A stretch of 64,000 nucleotides of DNA, taken from positions 1-64,000 of the forward strand of contig JAFXVX010000002.1 of NCBI GenBank assembly GCA_017534745.1. Direction: 5' to 3'. The DNA is from Bacteroidales bacterium (GTDB lineage Bacteria > Bacteroidota > Bacteroidia > Bacteroidales > UBA932). Below, one piece after another: positions 49,268 to 58,429 of this stretch. Made by a program: the position numbers and the translations under genes. The notes beneath the pieces were generated by a model. It was given only the letters and a program-made list of their open reading frames with translations, was not told where the DNA came from and searched no databases. The first letter of the stretch is position 1. Each line of letters opens with the position of its first letter.

Positions 49268-51625
49268 ATGCAGACGAGAAAACAGAACACATCTCAGGTT
49301 AACCTGATAGACATATTCTTCTACCTGCTGAACCACTGGTACTGGTTCGTACTCTGTATAGCAATAGCTATGGGGTACGCCTACTGGAGGTATTCAAAGA
49401 TTCCCTTCATGTACCGCGGCGATGCCATCGTGGTCATAAAAGATCCTTCGAGCACCCAGACGACGGCCAACCTCTCCTCCTACAATAAGCTGATCAACAG
49501 CGTCAACGTATCCAATGAAGTTCTTACCCTGAAGTCAAAGCATCTGATGGAGAACGTCGTGAAGGCGCTGGACATCGACATAAGCTACACCGTCCACCAG
49601 GGACTCCGCGACCTGGAGATTTACGACACGACACCTGTCAGGCTCGCCATCTCAAGAGACGGAGATGGACCCGAAAGATTCTCCGTCAGAGTCACTCCCA
49701 AAAATGCGACGACCATAACCCTCGCTGAGGAAGGCAAGCCGGCAAAGGACGTCGCCCTTGGCGACACTGTTTCGCTCGGCGGGGCGGATGTCGCAATCGT
49801 TCCGACGCTCGCCTATGGCCCGGACTGCTTCGGAAAGAGCATCATCATTTCCAAGATCCCTTCCGCATCCGCCGCGAACGCGTTCAGGAGCCGGCTGAAA
49901 ATCACCAACCGTGAAGATGCGCCGACCATCCTCTATGTCTCGATGCAGGACTACAACCTTCAGAGAGCCAATGATATTCTGACGGCACTTGTCGATCAGT
50001 ACAACGAAGACGCCATCGTTGAGAAAAACCGCGTGGCGGTCAACACGGCATCCTTCATCAATGACCGTATTGCCATTATTCAGAGCGAGCTCGGAGACGT
50101 GGAAGACAATCTGGCCCGCTTCAAGACAAGCCAGAGGCTGATGAGCGTCGATGAGGCTTCCTCCAGGTATCTGTCTGAGAGCCGCAGCTACAATTCCGAC
50201 ATTGCGGCCATCGAGATACGCCAGTCTATGGCGAAATACCTCAAGGAATACATCGCCGAGACAGCGGGCAGTTACCAGATGATTCCGGTCAACACCGGCA
50301 TCAACGACTCCAACGCCGACAGGGCAATCAATCAGTACAACGAGCTGGTACTCCGTAGGGAGAAGCTGATCGAAGCATCCAGCGCCGACAGCCCCGCCGT
50401 CAGAAACGTGGAGTCCTCGATGCAGACCCTCAGGATCAATATTTCCGGCATTATCGACAATCTCGTGTCCTCTCTTGAGATTCGCAAGAAAGACCTTGAG
50501 AAGCAGGAGAACGAGGCGCTTCGCAACTTCACCTCGATGCCTGCGAAGGCCCGCCAGATGCTGTCCATCGAACGCCAACAGAAAATCAAGGAGTCGCTCT
50601 ATATCTTCCTCCTCAACAAGAGGGAGGAGAACGCCCTCACCCAGGCGATGGTGGACAACAACGCCAGGATGATCGACGAAGCCGAAGGCTCCGCGATCCC
50701 CATCTATCCTTCGAAGCAGAAGATGCTCCTGATGGCTTTCCTGGTTGGCCTTCTCGTACCTGCTACAATCCTCCTTATCAAGCTCTTCCTCGACACGAAG
50801 GTCCGCAACCGCAAGGATATCGAAGAGAATGTCTCCATTCCGTTCATCGCGGAGGTGCCGTTCAAGAAGGTGAAGAAAAAGAAGGGCGATACTTCGGTCA
50901 AGCTTGCATACGACCCCAATTCGAGGGGCCTGTTCACCGAGTCCGTGCGCATCCTTTGCACCGATATTGACATAATGAGGCCCCAGGGCGTGACCCACAC
51001 GGTCATGGCCATGACCTCCATGTCAACCGGATCGGGCAAGACCTTCCTCTCATCCAACATCGCCGCTGCGATGGCCGACGCGAAGAAGAAGGTCCTGATC
51101 GTGGACCTCGACCTTCGCAAGAGGACCATCTCAGATCTATTCGGCCTCAAGCACCACGTGACCGGCATATCCAACTACCTCTACGACGAGTCGCTGACCC
51201 TTGCGGACATACTCCGCGAGGACATCATCCCCGGAGTGGACATCATCCCTGCCGGCCACATCCCGCCAAACCCGGCCGAACTTCTTGGAAGACAGCGGTT
51301 CGACGATGTGATCGCCGAGCTCCGTAAAAAGTACGATTACATTATCCTTGACGGTGTGCCTTACAATGCTGTTGCCGACCTCATGGTCATCAACCGGGTC
51401 GTTGACATGACACTCCTCATTCTCCGCAGCGGCAAGATCGACCGTCGCGACCTGCCGGTGCTCGACGAGGTTTACTCTTCCGGGAAGATTAAGAACCCGG
51501 GGATCGTCCTCAACGGCTCCGAGATCCGTCACGGCTTCGGCTACGGCTATGGTTACGGCTACGGTTATGGCTACGGTTACGGTTATGGCTACGGCTACGG
51601 TTACGGCTACGGCGAGAAAGAATAA
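49268..51625 (+). CDS. Wzc-type polysaccharide co-polymerase / BY-kinase with (Tyr-Gly)12 tail
   Basis: 785 residues. TM1 at about 21-43 (WYWFVLCIAIAMGYAYW), a Wzz domain, coiled-coil-rich periplasmic region with a GNVR-like part (about 330-450), and TM2 at about 478-500 (LLMAFLVGLLVPATILLIKL). The cytoplasmic tyrosine kinase domain has Walker A MTSMSTGSGKTFLSSNIAAA, Walker A' KKVLIVDLDLRKR and Walker B YDYIILDGVP. The chain ends HGFG followed by twelve Tyr-Gly pairs and EKE (codons 51542-51613). BY-kinases end in a tyrosine cluster that is autophosphorylated in trans to control chain length, but such clusters are usually irregular, not a perfect dipeptide repeat. Confidence 0.95.
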   Translation: MQTRKQNTSQVNLIDIFFYLLNHWYWFVLCIAIAMGYAYWRYSKIPFMYRGDAIVVIKDPSSTQTTANLSSYNKLINSVNVSNEVLTLKSKHLMENVVKALDIDISYTVHQGLRDLEIYDTTPVRLAISRDGDGPERFSVRVTPKNATTITLAEEGKPAKDVALGDTVSLGGADVAIVPTLAYGPDCFGKSIIISKIPSASAANAFRSRLKITNREDAPTILYVSMQDYNLQRANDILTALVDQYNEDAIVEKNRVAVNTASFINDRIAIIQSELGDVEDNLARFKTSQRLMSVDEASSRYLSESRSYNSDIAAIEIRQSMAKYLKEYIAETAGSYQMIPVNTGINDSNADRAINQYNELVLRREKLIEASSADSPAVRNVESSMQTLRINISGIIDNLVSSLEIRKKDLEKQENEALRNFTSMPAKARQMLSIERQQKIKESLYIFLLNKREENALTQAMVDNNARMIDEAEGSAIPIYPSKQKMLLMAFLVGLLVPATILLIKLFLDTKVRNRKDIEENVSIPFIAEVPFKKVKKKKGDTSVKLAYDPNSRGLFTESVRILCTDIDIMRPQGVTHTVMAMTSMSTGSGKTFLSSNIAAAMADAKKKVLIVDLDLRKRTISDLFGLKHHVTGISNYLYDESLTLADILREDIIPGVDIIPAGHIPPNPAELLGRQRFDDVIAELRKKYDYIILDGVPYNAVADLMVINRVVDMTLLILRSGKIDRRDLPVLDEVYSSGKIKNPGIVLNGSEIRHGFGYGYGYGYGYGYGYGYGYGYGYGYGEKE
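51542..51613 (+). repeat. Twelve-fold Tyr-Gly codon repeat at the end of the Wzc-type kinase
   Basis: Twelve consecutive six-base units TAY-GGY. The third bases vary irregularly (TAC/TAT, GGC/GGT), so the protein repeat is kept by selection while the DNA is not a perfect tandem repeat. Slippage could still change the number of units. Confidence 0.9.
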
Positions 51626-51630
51626 CTATT

Positions 51631-51657
51631 GTTATTTCGAGCGAAGTCGAGAAATCT
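51631..51657. repeat. Palindromic repeat, degenerate A half-unit, between wzc and the HAD gene
   Basis: GTTATTTCGAGCGAAGTCGA followed by GAAATCT, a slightly altered A-type half-unit. It fills most of the 37-base gap and ends 5 bases before the HAD-gene start, so it may supply the 5' region of that gene. Confidence 0.7.
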
Positions 51658-51662
51658 AAAAA

Positions 51663-52070
51663 ATGGTCATAGCGGTTGACTTCGACGGCACCATCGTCGA
51701 GCACAAATACCCGGCAATCGGGAGAGAAAAGCCCTTCGCTGTAGAGACGCTACTGGAGCTTGCGGCCGACGGCCACAAGCTGATTCTCTGGACCGCCCGC
51801 GACGGCAAACTCCTCGAGGATGCCCTCGAGTGGTGTCGCAAGAGGGGGCTGGAGTTCTATGCGGTCAACAGTAACAAGCCGGCCGGCTATATGTTCTCCG
51901 ACCACAAGACGACCTCGGCGAAAGTCGTCGCCGACCTGTATATCGACGACCACAATCTAGGTGGTCTCCCTGAGTGGGGTGCCATCTATGAGATGATCTC
52001 GAAAAAGAAACCCCGTAAGCGCAAACGCTCTTTCTGGAAGAAGCTCTTCGGGCGCAAAATCAAGGTATGA
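51663..52070 (+). CDS. Small HAD-superfamily hydrolase (BT0820-like)
   Basis: 135 residues. The first motif VIAVDFDGTIVEHKYPAIG has the nucleophile Asp6 and acid Asp8; LILWTARDGKLLEDALEWC holds the motif II Thr, and VADLYIDDHNLGG supplies the motif IV Asp pair. No cap domain. The C-terminus is strongly basic (KKKPRKRKRSFWKKLFGRKI), a feature beyond the enzymatic core. BT0820-like genes are often found in Bacteroidota polysaccharide regions; the substrate is not known. Its stop overlaps the PqqD-like start. Confidence 0.85.
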   Translation: MVIAVDFDGTIVEHKYPAIGREKPFAVETLLELAADGHKLILWTARDGKLLEDALEWCRKRGLEFYAVNSNKPAGYMFSDHKTTSAKVVADLYIDDHNLGGLPEWGAIYEMISKKKPRKRKRSFWKKLFGRKIKV

Positions 52071-52321
52071 GACTGCGCGGCGACTGCATGGTCAATTCGC
52101 TGAGGGGCAAGCACTTGCTTACCCTTGGGGACGGACGTTCATTCGAGGTCAACGAAAGCTTCGCCTTTCTCTGGAAAGTCGCGGCAGAAGCCGGGGAATT
52201 CACCTCCGAGACACTTGCCGAGGCCCTCGTCTCCAACTACGAAATCTCACCTGAGGAGGCTTCTTCGGAAGCCGCCGGCACAATCAAACTGTGGCAGGAA
52301 AATTCTCTGACAGAGCAGTAG
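52067..52321 (+). CDS. PqqD-like (RRE-type) small protein
   Basis: 84 residues. The motif LLTLGDGRSFEVNESFAFLW followed by ETLAEALVSNYEISPEEASS is that of PqqD proteins, which bind peptides or proteins through a winged-helix-like fold and deliver them to modifying enzymes. No radical-SAM enzyme or precursor peptide is visible nearby. Instead it overlaps, by 31 bases, a gene for an uncharacterised nucleotidyltransferase; the pair recurs, as far as I recall, in Bacteroidota polysaccharide loci. Its job here is unknown. Confidence 0.8.
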   Translation: MRLRGDCMVNSLRGKHLLTLGDGRSFEVNESFAFLWKVAAEAGEFTSETLAEALVSNYEISPEEASSEAAGTIKLWQENSLTEQ

Positions 52322-53322
52322 AAGGCTTCTTCGCCCTCCTCCGGGCCGGCCTCGGCACGGTCCCTCTTTCACGGGGCCAATCCTCTTTGTCATACCGAGG
52401 CCCTGAAAGGGCCGAGAGTATCTCCCCCCTCACCGAGGCGGAGTGGCAGGAGGTGCTCTCCCTGGCCGCGCAACAGAGCGTTTCCGGCATCGTCTATGCC
52501 GGGGTAAGCGCGCTGCCGGAAGAATTCCCTGTCCCCGACAGCGTCACCCTGAGCCTCATGGCGGAAGCAGGGAGAATAAGGCGGCGGAGCGCCCTTGTCT
52601 CCGGCGTGCTGGAGAAGGTCCTGAAGCAGTTTGAAGGGCTCTCGCCGGTTGTGATGAAGGGGCCTGCCGTGGCGGCGTTCTACCCTTCGCCCGAGCTCAG
52701 GGAGAGCGGCGACATAGATCTTAATTTCCCTGACGGAGTCACTGCGCCTTCGGCCCCGGACGGATCATCGCACCTCAGGATTGACGGCATAGATATCGAT
52801 ATCCATAGCGACTATTTCGACCTTGGGCTGAAGCCAAAAGTCGCCGTACCCTCCCCGGAGGCAACACTCATTATGCTATCGGCGCACATCCTGAAACACG
52901 CCTTTTCCTCCGGCACCGGCCTGCGGCAAATTTGCGACATTGCGCTCGCTTACAAGGAGTTGGATTTTGACGAAGGAATCCTTAGGGCCCTCTGGAAGGA
53001 CTGCGGTCTCACCCGCTGGAACAATCTCCTCTCGTCCTTCATCCGCCGGTATCTCGGCATCGAAGCGCCGCTTGAAAAAGAGGACGCTACCACAGGGAGG
53101 CTACTCGAAATAGTCCTCGAGGGTGGTAACTTCGGCCACTTCGCGGCCGACCGGCGCGAGGCTCTCGCCTCGGATGCCGGGGCCCGCAAGGCCGACACAC
53201 TGCGGCGCATCCTGCGCAAGGCTCCGTTCGGCCTGCGCTACGCTCCTGGGAAGTATCTGTGGTATCTGACTACCCTCTCGAAGGGAAATCTCAGAGGCCC
53301 ATCTCTTCCTTCATCCTCCTGA
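52291..53322 (+). CDS. Uncharacterised nucleotidyltransferase (NTP_transf_5 type) carrying a translated repeat
   Basis: 343 residues; GTG start at 52291, inside the PqqD-like gene. The core VVMKGPAVAAFYPSPELRES with GDIDLNF matches the Pol-beta-like nucleotidyltransferase family PF14907 (K-G, R, G-D-x-D). A second acidic site is in IDIDIHSDYFDL, and HILKHAFSSGTGLRQICDIA follows. Residues about 33-45 (SLSYRGPERAESI) come from a palindromic half-unit at 52389-52424, between the first helix and the second. It is the last gene of the right arm and ends 32 bases inside the convergent mutS gene. Function unknown; nucleotidylation of a protein or glycan is possible. Confidence 0.82.
   Translation: MAGKFSDRAVEGFFALLRAGLGTVPLSRGQSSLSYRGPERAESISPLTEAEWQEVLSLAAQQSVSGIVYAGVSALPEEFPVPDSVTLSLMAEAGRIRRRSALVSGVLEKVLKQFEGLSPVVMKGPAVAAFYPSPELRESGDIDLNFPDGVTAPSAPDGSSHLRIDGIDIDIHSDYFDLGLKPKVAVPSPEATLIMLSAHILKHAFSSGTGLRQICDIALAYKELDFDEGILRALWKDCGLTRWNNLLSSFIRRYLGIEAPLEKEDATTGRLLEIVLEGGNFGHFAADRREALASDAGARKADTLRRILRKAPFGLRYAPGKYLWYLTTLSKGNLRGPSLPSSS
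52389..52424. repeat. Palindromic repeat, B half-unit, in frame within the nucleotidyltransferase gene
   Basis: Starts GTCATACCGAGGCCCTGAAA and ends GGGCCGAGAGTATCT. The inner GGCCCT/AGGGCC arms pair. It is close to the B unit at 46860-46894 and keeps the reading frame. Confidence 0.8.
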
Positions 53323-55903
53323 GAAGGTCGAAGGCCTGAAGGGGGGTCATGTTGTTGATGTCGGCCTCCTTGAGCTGGTCGCGGAGCGACTCGAGCAGAG
53401 GATCGTCGAGTTGGAAGAATGAAAGCTGAAGGCTGCCGTCGCTCTCGATGCGGCCTTCTTTCACATTGTGGGGGCTCATCCTCTTCTGAACTTCCCCGCC
53501 CTCAAGCTCCTTGAGAGTCCTTTCCGCACTTTCAAGAACCTCTTTCGGCATCCCGGCCATCCTGGCGACGTGGATACCGAAACTGTGGGCTGTGCCGCCC
53601 TCCTTGAGTAGGCGGAGGAAGATCACGTCGCGTCCGACCTCGCGGACGGCGATGTGGTAGTTCTTTACCCTCGGGAAGAGGCCCTCGAGGTCGTTGAGCT
53701 CGTGATAGTGAGTCGCAAAAAGAGTCTTGGCGCCTTCGCCCTTCTCGTGGATGTATTCCACGATGCCGCGGGCGATAGACATTCCGTCGTATGTCGAAGT
53801 GCCACGGCCAATCTCGTCCAGAAGGATCAGGCTGCGGGCGGAGATGTTGTGGAGTATCATCGATGTCTCCAACATCTCGACCATGAAAGTCGATTCGCCG
53901 CGGGAGATGTTGTCCGATGCGCCGACACGGGTGAATATCTTGTCCACATAGCCGATACGCGCAGCCTTCGCGGGAACGAAGGAACCGATCTGCGCCATCA
54001 GGACAATGAGGGCCGTCTGCCTCAGCAGGGCCGACTTACCGGCCATGTTGGGGCCGGTGAGGATCATTATCTGGAGATCCTTTGAGTCGAGTCTGATGTC
54101 GTTGGGGACGTACTCCTCGCCCGGAGGCATAAGTGTCTCGATGACGGGGTGACGCCCGGCCTTGATGTCGATGGAAAGCGAAGTGTCAACCTTAGGGCGG
54201 CAGTAGCCTCTCTCCGACGCCGAGAAGGCGAAGGAGGCGAGGGTATCGATGCGCGCAATGATACGGCTGTTGTTCTGGATGTCGGGGATACGGCTCTGTA
54301 TCTCAGCAACAAGTGCTGCGAAAATGTCGGTCTCCTTGCGGTAGATCTGGTCCTCTGCTGTGAGTATCTTCTCTTCGTAGGCCTTGAGTTCCTCGGTGAT
54401 GTAGCGCTCGGCGCTCACGAGGGTCTGCTTGCGCACCCATTCCGGCGGCACCTTGTCCTTGAAGGTGTTGCGGACTTCGATGTAGTAGCCGAAGACGTTG
54501 TTGTAGGATATCTTGAGGGAAGTGATGCCGGTGCGCTCGGCCTCCCTCTGCTGGAGATCCAGGAGGTAGTCCTTGCCGCCGCCGGAAATGCGCCTGAGCT
54601 CGTCGAGCTCCGCATCCACGCCCTCCGCAATGACGGGGCCCTTCCCTATCTGCGCGGCGGGATCCGCCATAAGGGTGGTGCTGATCCTGGAGGCCAGGGC
54701 GTCGAGATCCTTCAGCGAGCCGGTCAGTCTATCCAGCGGAGCACATCCCTTGCCGGTGCAGGCCTCGCCGACTAGCTTCACAGCCTGGAGCCCGCGCGAG
54801 AGCTGAAGCACCTCGCGGGGGAAGATCTTGCCGTTGGCCGCACGGCCGAGGATGCGGTCGAGGTCGCCCATCGTGCCGATGGCGGCGGCCGTCTCGTCGA
54901 GCACCTCCGGATTGTTCATGAAGAATTCCGTTATATCGTAACGAGCTTCAAGCTCGTCGATGTCCATCACGGGCATAGTGAGCCAGCTGCGGAGAAGGCG
55001 CGAGCCCATCGGCGACGAGCAGCGGTCGAGCACGTCCACGAGCGGGACGCCGTCGCGGCCGGCAGCGCTCTGGAAGATTTCCAGGTTGTTGAAAGTGAAC
55101 CTGTCCATCCAGACGAACTTCCCCTCATCGATGCGGGAGAGCGAACGGATGTTCCGGAGGCCGGAGTGGAAAGTCTGCTCGAGGTAAACTACAAGGGCGC
55201 CGGCGGCGCAGATCCCGAGAGGGAACTGCTCCACGGCAAAGCCCTTGAGCGAGTCAACCTCGAGCTGCTTTTTGAGCTTTTCCACCGAAGATTCATAGAC
55301 GAAGGCCCACTCGTCGAGGCTGGTCGTGAAGCGCTCGCCGAAACGTTCGGCGACGGCCTTCTCGCAGCCTCTCTGGATGACCGTCTCCTTGGGATTGAGC
55401 GAAGAAGTCAGGTTCGCAATGTACTCCACCGAGCCCTGGGCTATCTTGAACTCGCCCGTTGAGACGTCGAGGAAAGCCGCGCCGCACTGCCTTCCTTCGA
55501 AGGCGAGTCCGGCGAGGAAGTTGTTCTCCTTGCCGGAAAGCATGCTTTCCCCGAACGCAATACCGGGGGTAACCAGCTCAGTGATACCCCTTTTGACAAG
55601 CTTTTTGGCAAACTTCGGGTCCTCCAGCTGGTCGCAGATCGCGACCTTGTAGCCGGCGCGCACAAGCCTTGAAAGATAGCCCTCGATGGCGTGATGGGGG
55701 AACCCCGCCATCGCGACGGGCCCCTTCTCCCCGTTGGACTTTTTCGTGAGCACCAGCCCGAGCACCTTGGAAACAAGGTTGGCGTCCGAGGAGTAGCACT
55801 CGTAGAAATCGCCCACGCGGTAAAGCAGCACCGCCTCAGGGTGCTGTGCCTTCACTTCGAAATACTGCTTAAGCAGCGGGGTATCTTCCAGAACTTTCGC
55901 CAT
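53291..55903 (-). CDS. mutS: DNA mismatch repair protein MutS
   Basis: 870 residues. The mismatch-contact motif F-Y-E is in LLYRVGDFYECYSSDA (about residue 32), followed by the connector, lever and clamp regions. The ATPase has Walker A TGPNMAGKSALLRQT, Walker B SLILLDEIGRGTSTYDG and LFATHYHELNDLE. Length and motif order are those of MutS1, which recognises mismatches. A TAACTTTA promoter-like box (55911-55918) lies just upstream, overlapping the end of the YfhO gene. Its 3' end overlaps the convergent nucleotidyltransferase gene by 32 bases. Confidence 0.98.
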   Translation of the reverse strand: MAKVLEDTPLLKQYFEVKAQHPEAVLLYRVGDFYECYSSDANLVSKVLGLVLTKKSNGEKGPVAMAGFPHHAIEGYLSRLVRAGYKVAICDQLEDPKFAKKLVKRGITELVTPGIAFGESMLSGKENNFLAGLAFEGRQCGAAFLDVSTGEFKIAQGSVEYIANLTSSLNPKETVIQRGCEKAVAERFGERFTTSLDEWAFVYESSVEKLKKQLEVDSLKGFAVEQFPLGICAAGALVVYLEQTFHSGLRNIRSLSRIDEGKFVWMDRFTFNNLEIFQSAAGRDGVPLVDVLDRCSSPMGSRLLRSWLTMPVMDIDELEARYDITEFFMNNPEVLDETAAAIGTMGDLDRILGRAANGKIFPREVLQLSRGLQAVKLVGEACTGKGCAPLDRLTGSLKDLDALASRISTTLMADPAAQIGKGPVIAEGVDAELDELRRISGGGKDYLLDLQQREAERTGITSLKISYNNVFGYYIEVRNTFKDKVPPEWVRKQTLVSAERYITEELKAYEEKILTAEDQIYRKETDIFAALVAEIQSRIPDIQNNSRIIARIDTLASFAFSASERGYCRPKVDTSLSIDIKAGRHPVIETLMPPGEEYVPNDIRLDSKDLQIMILTGPNMAGKSALLRQTALIVLMAQIGSFVPAKAARIGYVDKIFTRVGASDNISRGESTFMVEMLETSMILHNISARSLILLDEIGRGTSTYDGMSIARGIVEYIHEKGEGAKTLFATHYHELNDLEGLFPRVKNYHIAVREVGRDVIFLRLLKEGGTAHSFGIHVARMAGMPKEVLESAERTLKELEGGEVQKRMSPHNVKEGRIESDGSLQLSFFQLDDPLLESLRDQLKEADINNMTPLQAFDLLRRMKEEMGL

Positions 55904-55910
55904 TTCCGCG

Positions 55911-55918
55911 TAAAGTTA
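55911..55918 (-). promoter_or_regulatory. Candidate -7 box of mutS
   Basis: The minus strand reads GCTAACTTTA, the same octamer TAACTTTA as before ftcD; it ends 7 bases before the mutS ATG. It overlaps the stop codon of the YfhO gene. Confidence 0.35.
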
Positions 55919-58429
55919 GCAATTTTTCCGCTTCAACGCAGACAGCGGGGCGAAAACAAGCAGCGCAAGCAGGAGAAGGAGAGAATTGACGAGGGAAATG
56001 GCGCGGCCACGGCTGTAGGACGGCGGCTCGAAGCTCATCGTGAGCGTGTGCTCGCCTTCCGGCAGTACCGCGCCGCGGAGTATCCAGTCCGCTGCAAAAA
56101 TATCCACTTCCCGTGAACGGTCGCCGTCGAGCCACGCCTTCCAGCCTCCGTCATAGAAGACTTCGCTGAAAACTGCCACCTGAGCCACCGGAGAGGAATA
56201 CGAGTAGGTCAATCGGTTCGGCGTGTACTCCGTGAGTGAAATACTCCCGGCTTCCCGATTCCGCACTTCCGGCAAGTTCTCCGGAAGCGGGGCGCGGAGG
56301 ACAGCGACGCTGTCAAGCCCTACCTTTCCGACGAGCCCTATCTCCTCTTCGGCACTCCCTGCTTCAGCCACGCCTGACACGAACCAGGCGTTTCCAAGAG
56401 CCGACCGGTTCTCGGCCGGAGGGTTCTGCGCACCAAGGATGACGTATTTCATGTTGAGGGCGTCGAGCACCGGAGTGCGAGGCATTTTCTCCTCCAACTC
56501 ACTGACAGTCACGATGTTGCCCGTGGCCTTATAGACGGCGTTGATCTCGGAGGAGAGATAGCGGTCGATGAGATCCTGATAGCGCTGGAGCTTCGCCGGC
56601 GAGTAGCCGCCGATGCACTTGTGGCGGTAGCAGGGATGCGAGTCGTTGAAGACATTGACGGTGAGGTCGAGCACCCTGTAGGACTCCGCCGGATCCTCCT
56701 TGATGACCGCATCCACCGGCCTTTCGGCAAACTGGCTCTTAAAGTCTTTCGGCGTCACGAAATCGTCGTCATTGAGGTACCGTTTGCCCACAGCGAACAT
56801 ATTGACGAGCACCAGCACGCCGATGCCGGCTGCTGCAATCTGGCCCTTCCCGGGCCTCATCGCAAGGCGTATCAAAGCGGCAGCTGCCAATATGAACAGG
56901 AAAGAACTCATAGCATCGCGACGCAGCAGCATCTTCCTGTCGGCGATAAATGCATCAACCAATATGTCCTGCTGCCCGGCATCCACGGCGCCGGTAAACG
57001 TCCCCGCGATTCCAGGGAATATCCAGACCAGAAGGCAGAAGCCGGCAGTGAAAGTGCCGGCGAGGGCCAGCGAGCGTTCAATCTCCTTTTTGGCGTAACG
57101 CCCCCTCACTATCCCGTCAAGAGCGAGGAAGCCGAGCGCGGGAAGCGCCACCTGCAGCACAATGAGCGCCATCGAGACCGTGCGGAACTTGTTGTACATC
57201 GGGAGCACCCTGAAGCACAGTTTCGTAAAAGCCATGAAGTGGCTTCCGAGCGCAAGCAGCACGGCGAAAATCACAGCCGCCATGAGCCACCACTTCTCCC
57301 GTCCTTTGTACAGGCCAAGACCGAGGATAAACAGGAACACGGATATCGCGCCCATATACATCGGCCCCGCCGTAAACGGCTGCGGTCCCCAGTACATCGG
57401 CAGCGCTTTCGCCGTCTCAGCGAGCTCCTTACGGGTGTACCCCGCTTTCTTGAGGAGCGCAACGGTCGTCGATTTGTCCGGATTGACTTCCGCTGCGGAA
57501 GCCCCGCCGTTGAAGTTGGGGATCATCAGATTCGGAAGCTCTTCCCAGCCGTAGGACCACGCCGTGGCGTAGTCGATGTCAAGACCGCCGGCGTCGGACG
57601 CATCCGCACTGCGGAGCTCCGACCCGCCCCTCATCGTGTGTGCCGTGTACTCGTAGATCGGCAGGAGTTTGTTCATATTGGACAGCACCCCCGCCATGCC
57701 CAGCACGAGCAGCAGTGATGATGTAATCAGGAATCTTACGACAGAACGGTTTTTAATCGCAGCGATGAACTCGACGATGGCGTAGATGAACACCATTATC
57801 GCAAGATAATAGGTGACTTGCTGATGGTTGGCCTTAATCTGGAGCGACAGGGCAACGCCGAAAAGGGCGGCTCCGAGAGCCGTCAAGGGCAGCCACTGCT
57901 TTATAGCTTCGCCGACGCGTGATTTCCTGTAAGTAAATACCAGCGCGGCGAGCACCCAGGGCATGAAGGCTATCGCCTGCATCTTGGTGTTGTGCCCCAC
58001 CTGGATAATCTGGAAATTGTAGGAGCAGAACGCCACGGCAACGGCCCCTCCGAGGGCCACCGCCCAGTGGACCCCGAGCGAGAGCATCAGCAGGAAGGCT
58101 CCGAGCAGCGTGACGAACAGGTACGTCGCCGGCCGCTTCCCTGCAAGCAGCAGATCATAGATCGGCTGCGTCAGGTCGCCTTTCTTGATAGCAGCAATGG
58201 ACACCGTCGGCATCCCGGAGAACATCGCGCCCGTCCAGAGGGCCGGGTCGTCCGGATGCTCCTGGTTCCACTCCACCATCTCCCGCGACATCCCGATATG
58301 CCCGGATATATCGCTCTGATTCACAACTCTCCCCTGCAGCACCGGCAGCACAAACGCATACGACAGCACCACAAAAAACACCACCACGCCGACTCCCACG
58401 GCAATTTTCTTTATAATATCTTTTTTCAT
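55916..58429 (-). CDS. YfhO-family membrane protein
   Basis: 837 residues. A first membrane segment (IAVGVGVVVFFVVLSYAFVL) is followed by a periplasmic loop and about eleven more segments, then a large C-terminal extracytoplasmic domain (from about residue 540) ending in YDGGWKAWLDGDRSREVDIF and a last membrane segment. YfhO proteins are GT-C-like; in Gram-positive bacteria they take part in glycosylation of lipoteichoic acid, and in Bacteroidota the role is not settled. It overlaps the upstream glycosyltransferase by 4 bases, so the two probably act on the same lipid-linked glycan. Confidence 0.88.
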   Translation of the reverse strand: MKKDIIKKIAVGVGVVVFFVVLSYAFVLPVLQGRVVNQSDISGHIGMSREMVEWNQEHPDDPALWTGAMFSGMPTVSIAAIKKGDLTQPIYDLLLAGKRPATYLFVTLLGAFLLMLSLGVHWAVALGGAVAVAFCSYNFQIIQVGHNTKMQAIAFMPWVLAALVFTYRKSRVGEAIKQWLPLTALGAALFGVALSLQIKANHQQVTYYLAIMVFIYAIVEFIAAIKNRSVVRFLITSSLLLVLGMAGVLSNMNKLLPIYEYTAHTMRGGSELRSADASDAGGLDIDYATAWSYGWEELPNLMIPNFNGGASAAEVNPDKSTTVALLKKAGYTRKELAETAKALPMYWGPQPFTAGPMYMGAISVFLFILGLGLYKGREKWWLMAAVIFAVLLALGSHFMAFTKLCFRVLPMYNKFRTVSMALIVLQVALPALGFLALDGIVRGRYAKKEIERSLALAGTFTAGFCLLVWIFPGIAGTFTGAVDAGQQDILVDAFIADRKMLLRRDAMSSFLFILAAAALIRLAMRPGKGQIAAAGIGVLVLVNMFAVGKRYLNDDDFVTPKDFKSQFAERPVDAVIKEDPAESYRVLDLTVNVFNDSHPCYRHKCIGGYSPAKLQRYQDLIDRYLSSEINAVYKATGNIVTVSELEEKMPRTPVLDALNMKYVILGAQNPPAENRSALGNAWFVSGVAEAGSAEEEIGLVGKVGLDSVAVLRAPLPENLPEVRNREAGSISLTEYTPNRLTYSYSSPVAQVAVFSEVFYDGGWKAWLDGDRSREVDIFAADWILRGAVLPEGEHTLTMSFEPPSYSRGRAISLVNSLLLLLALLVFAPLSALKRKNC

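Noticed and set aside
51535..51613. Regular six-base repeat considered as a CRISPR or intergenic tandem repeat
   Set aside because: It is coding sequence in frame with the kinase gene, with no spacers.
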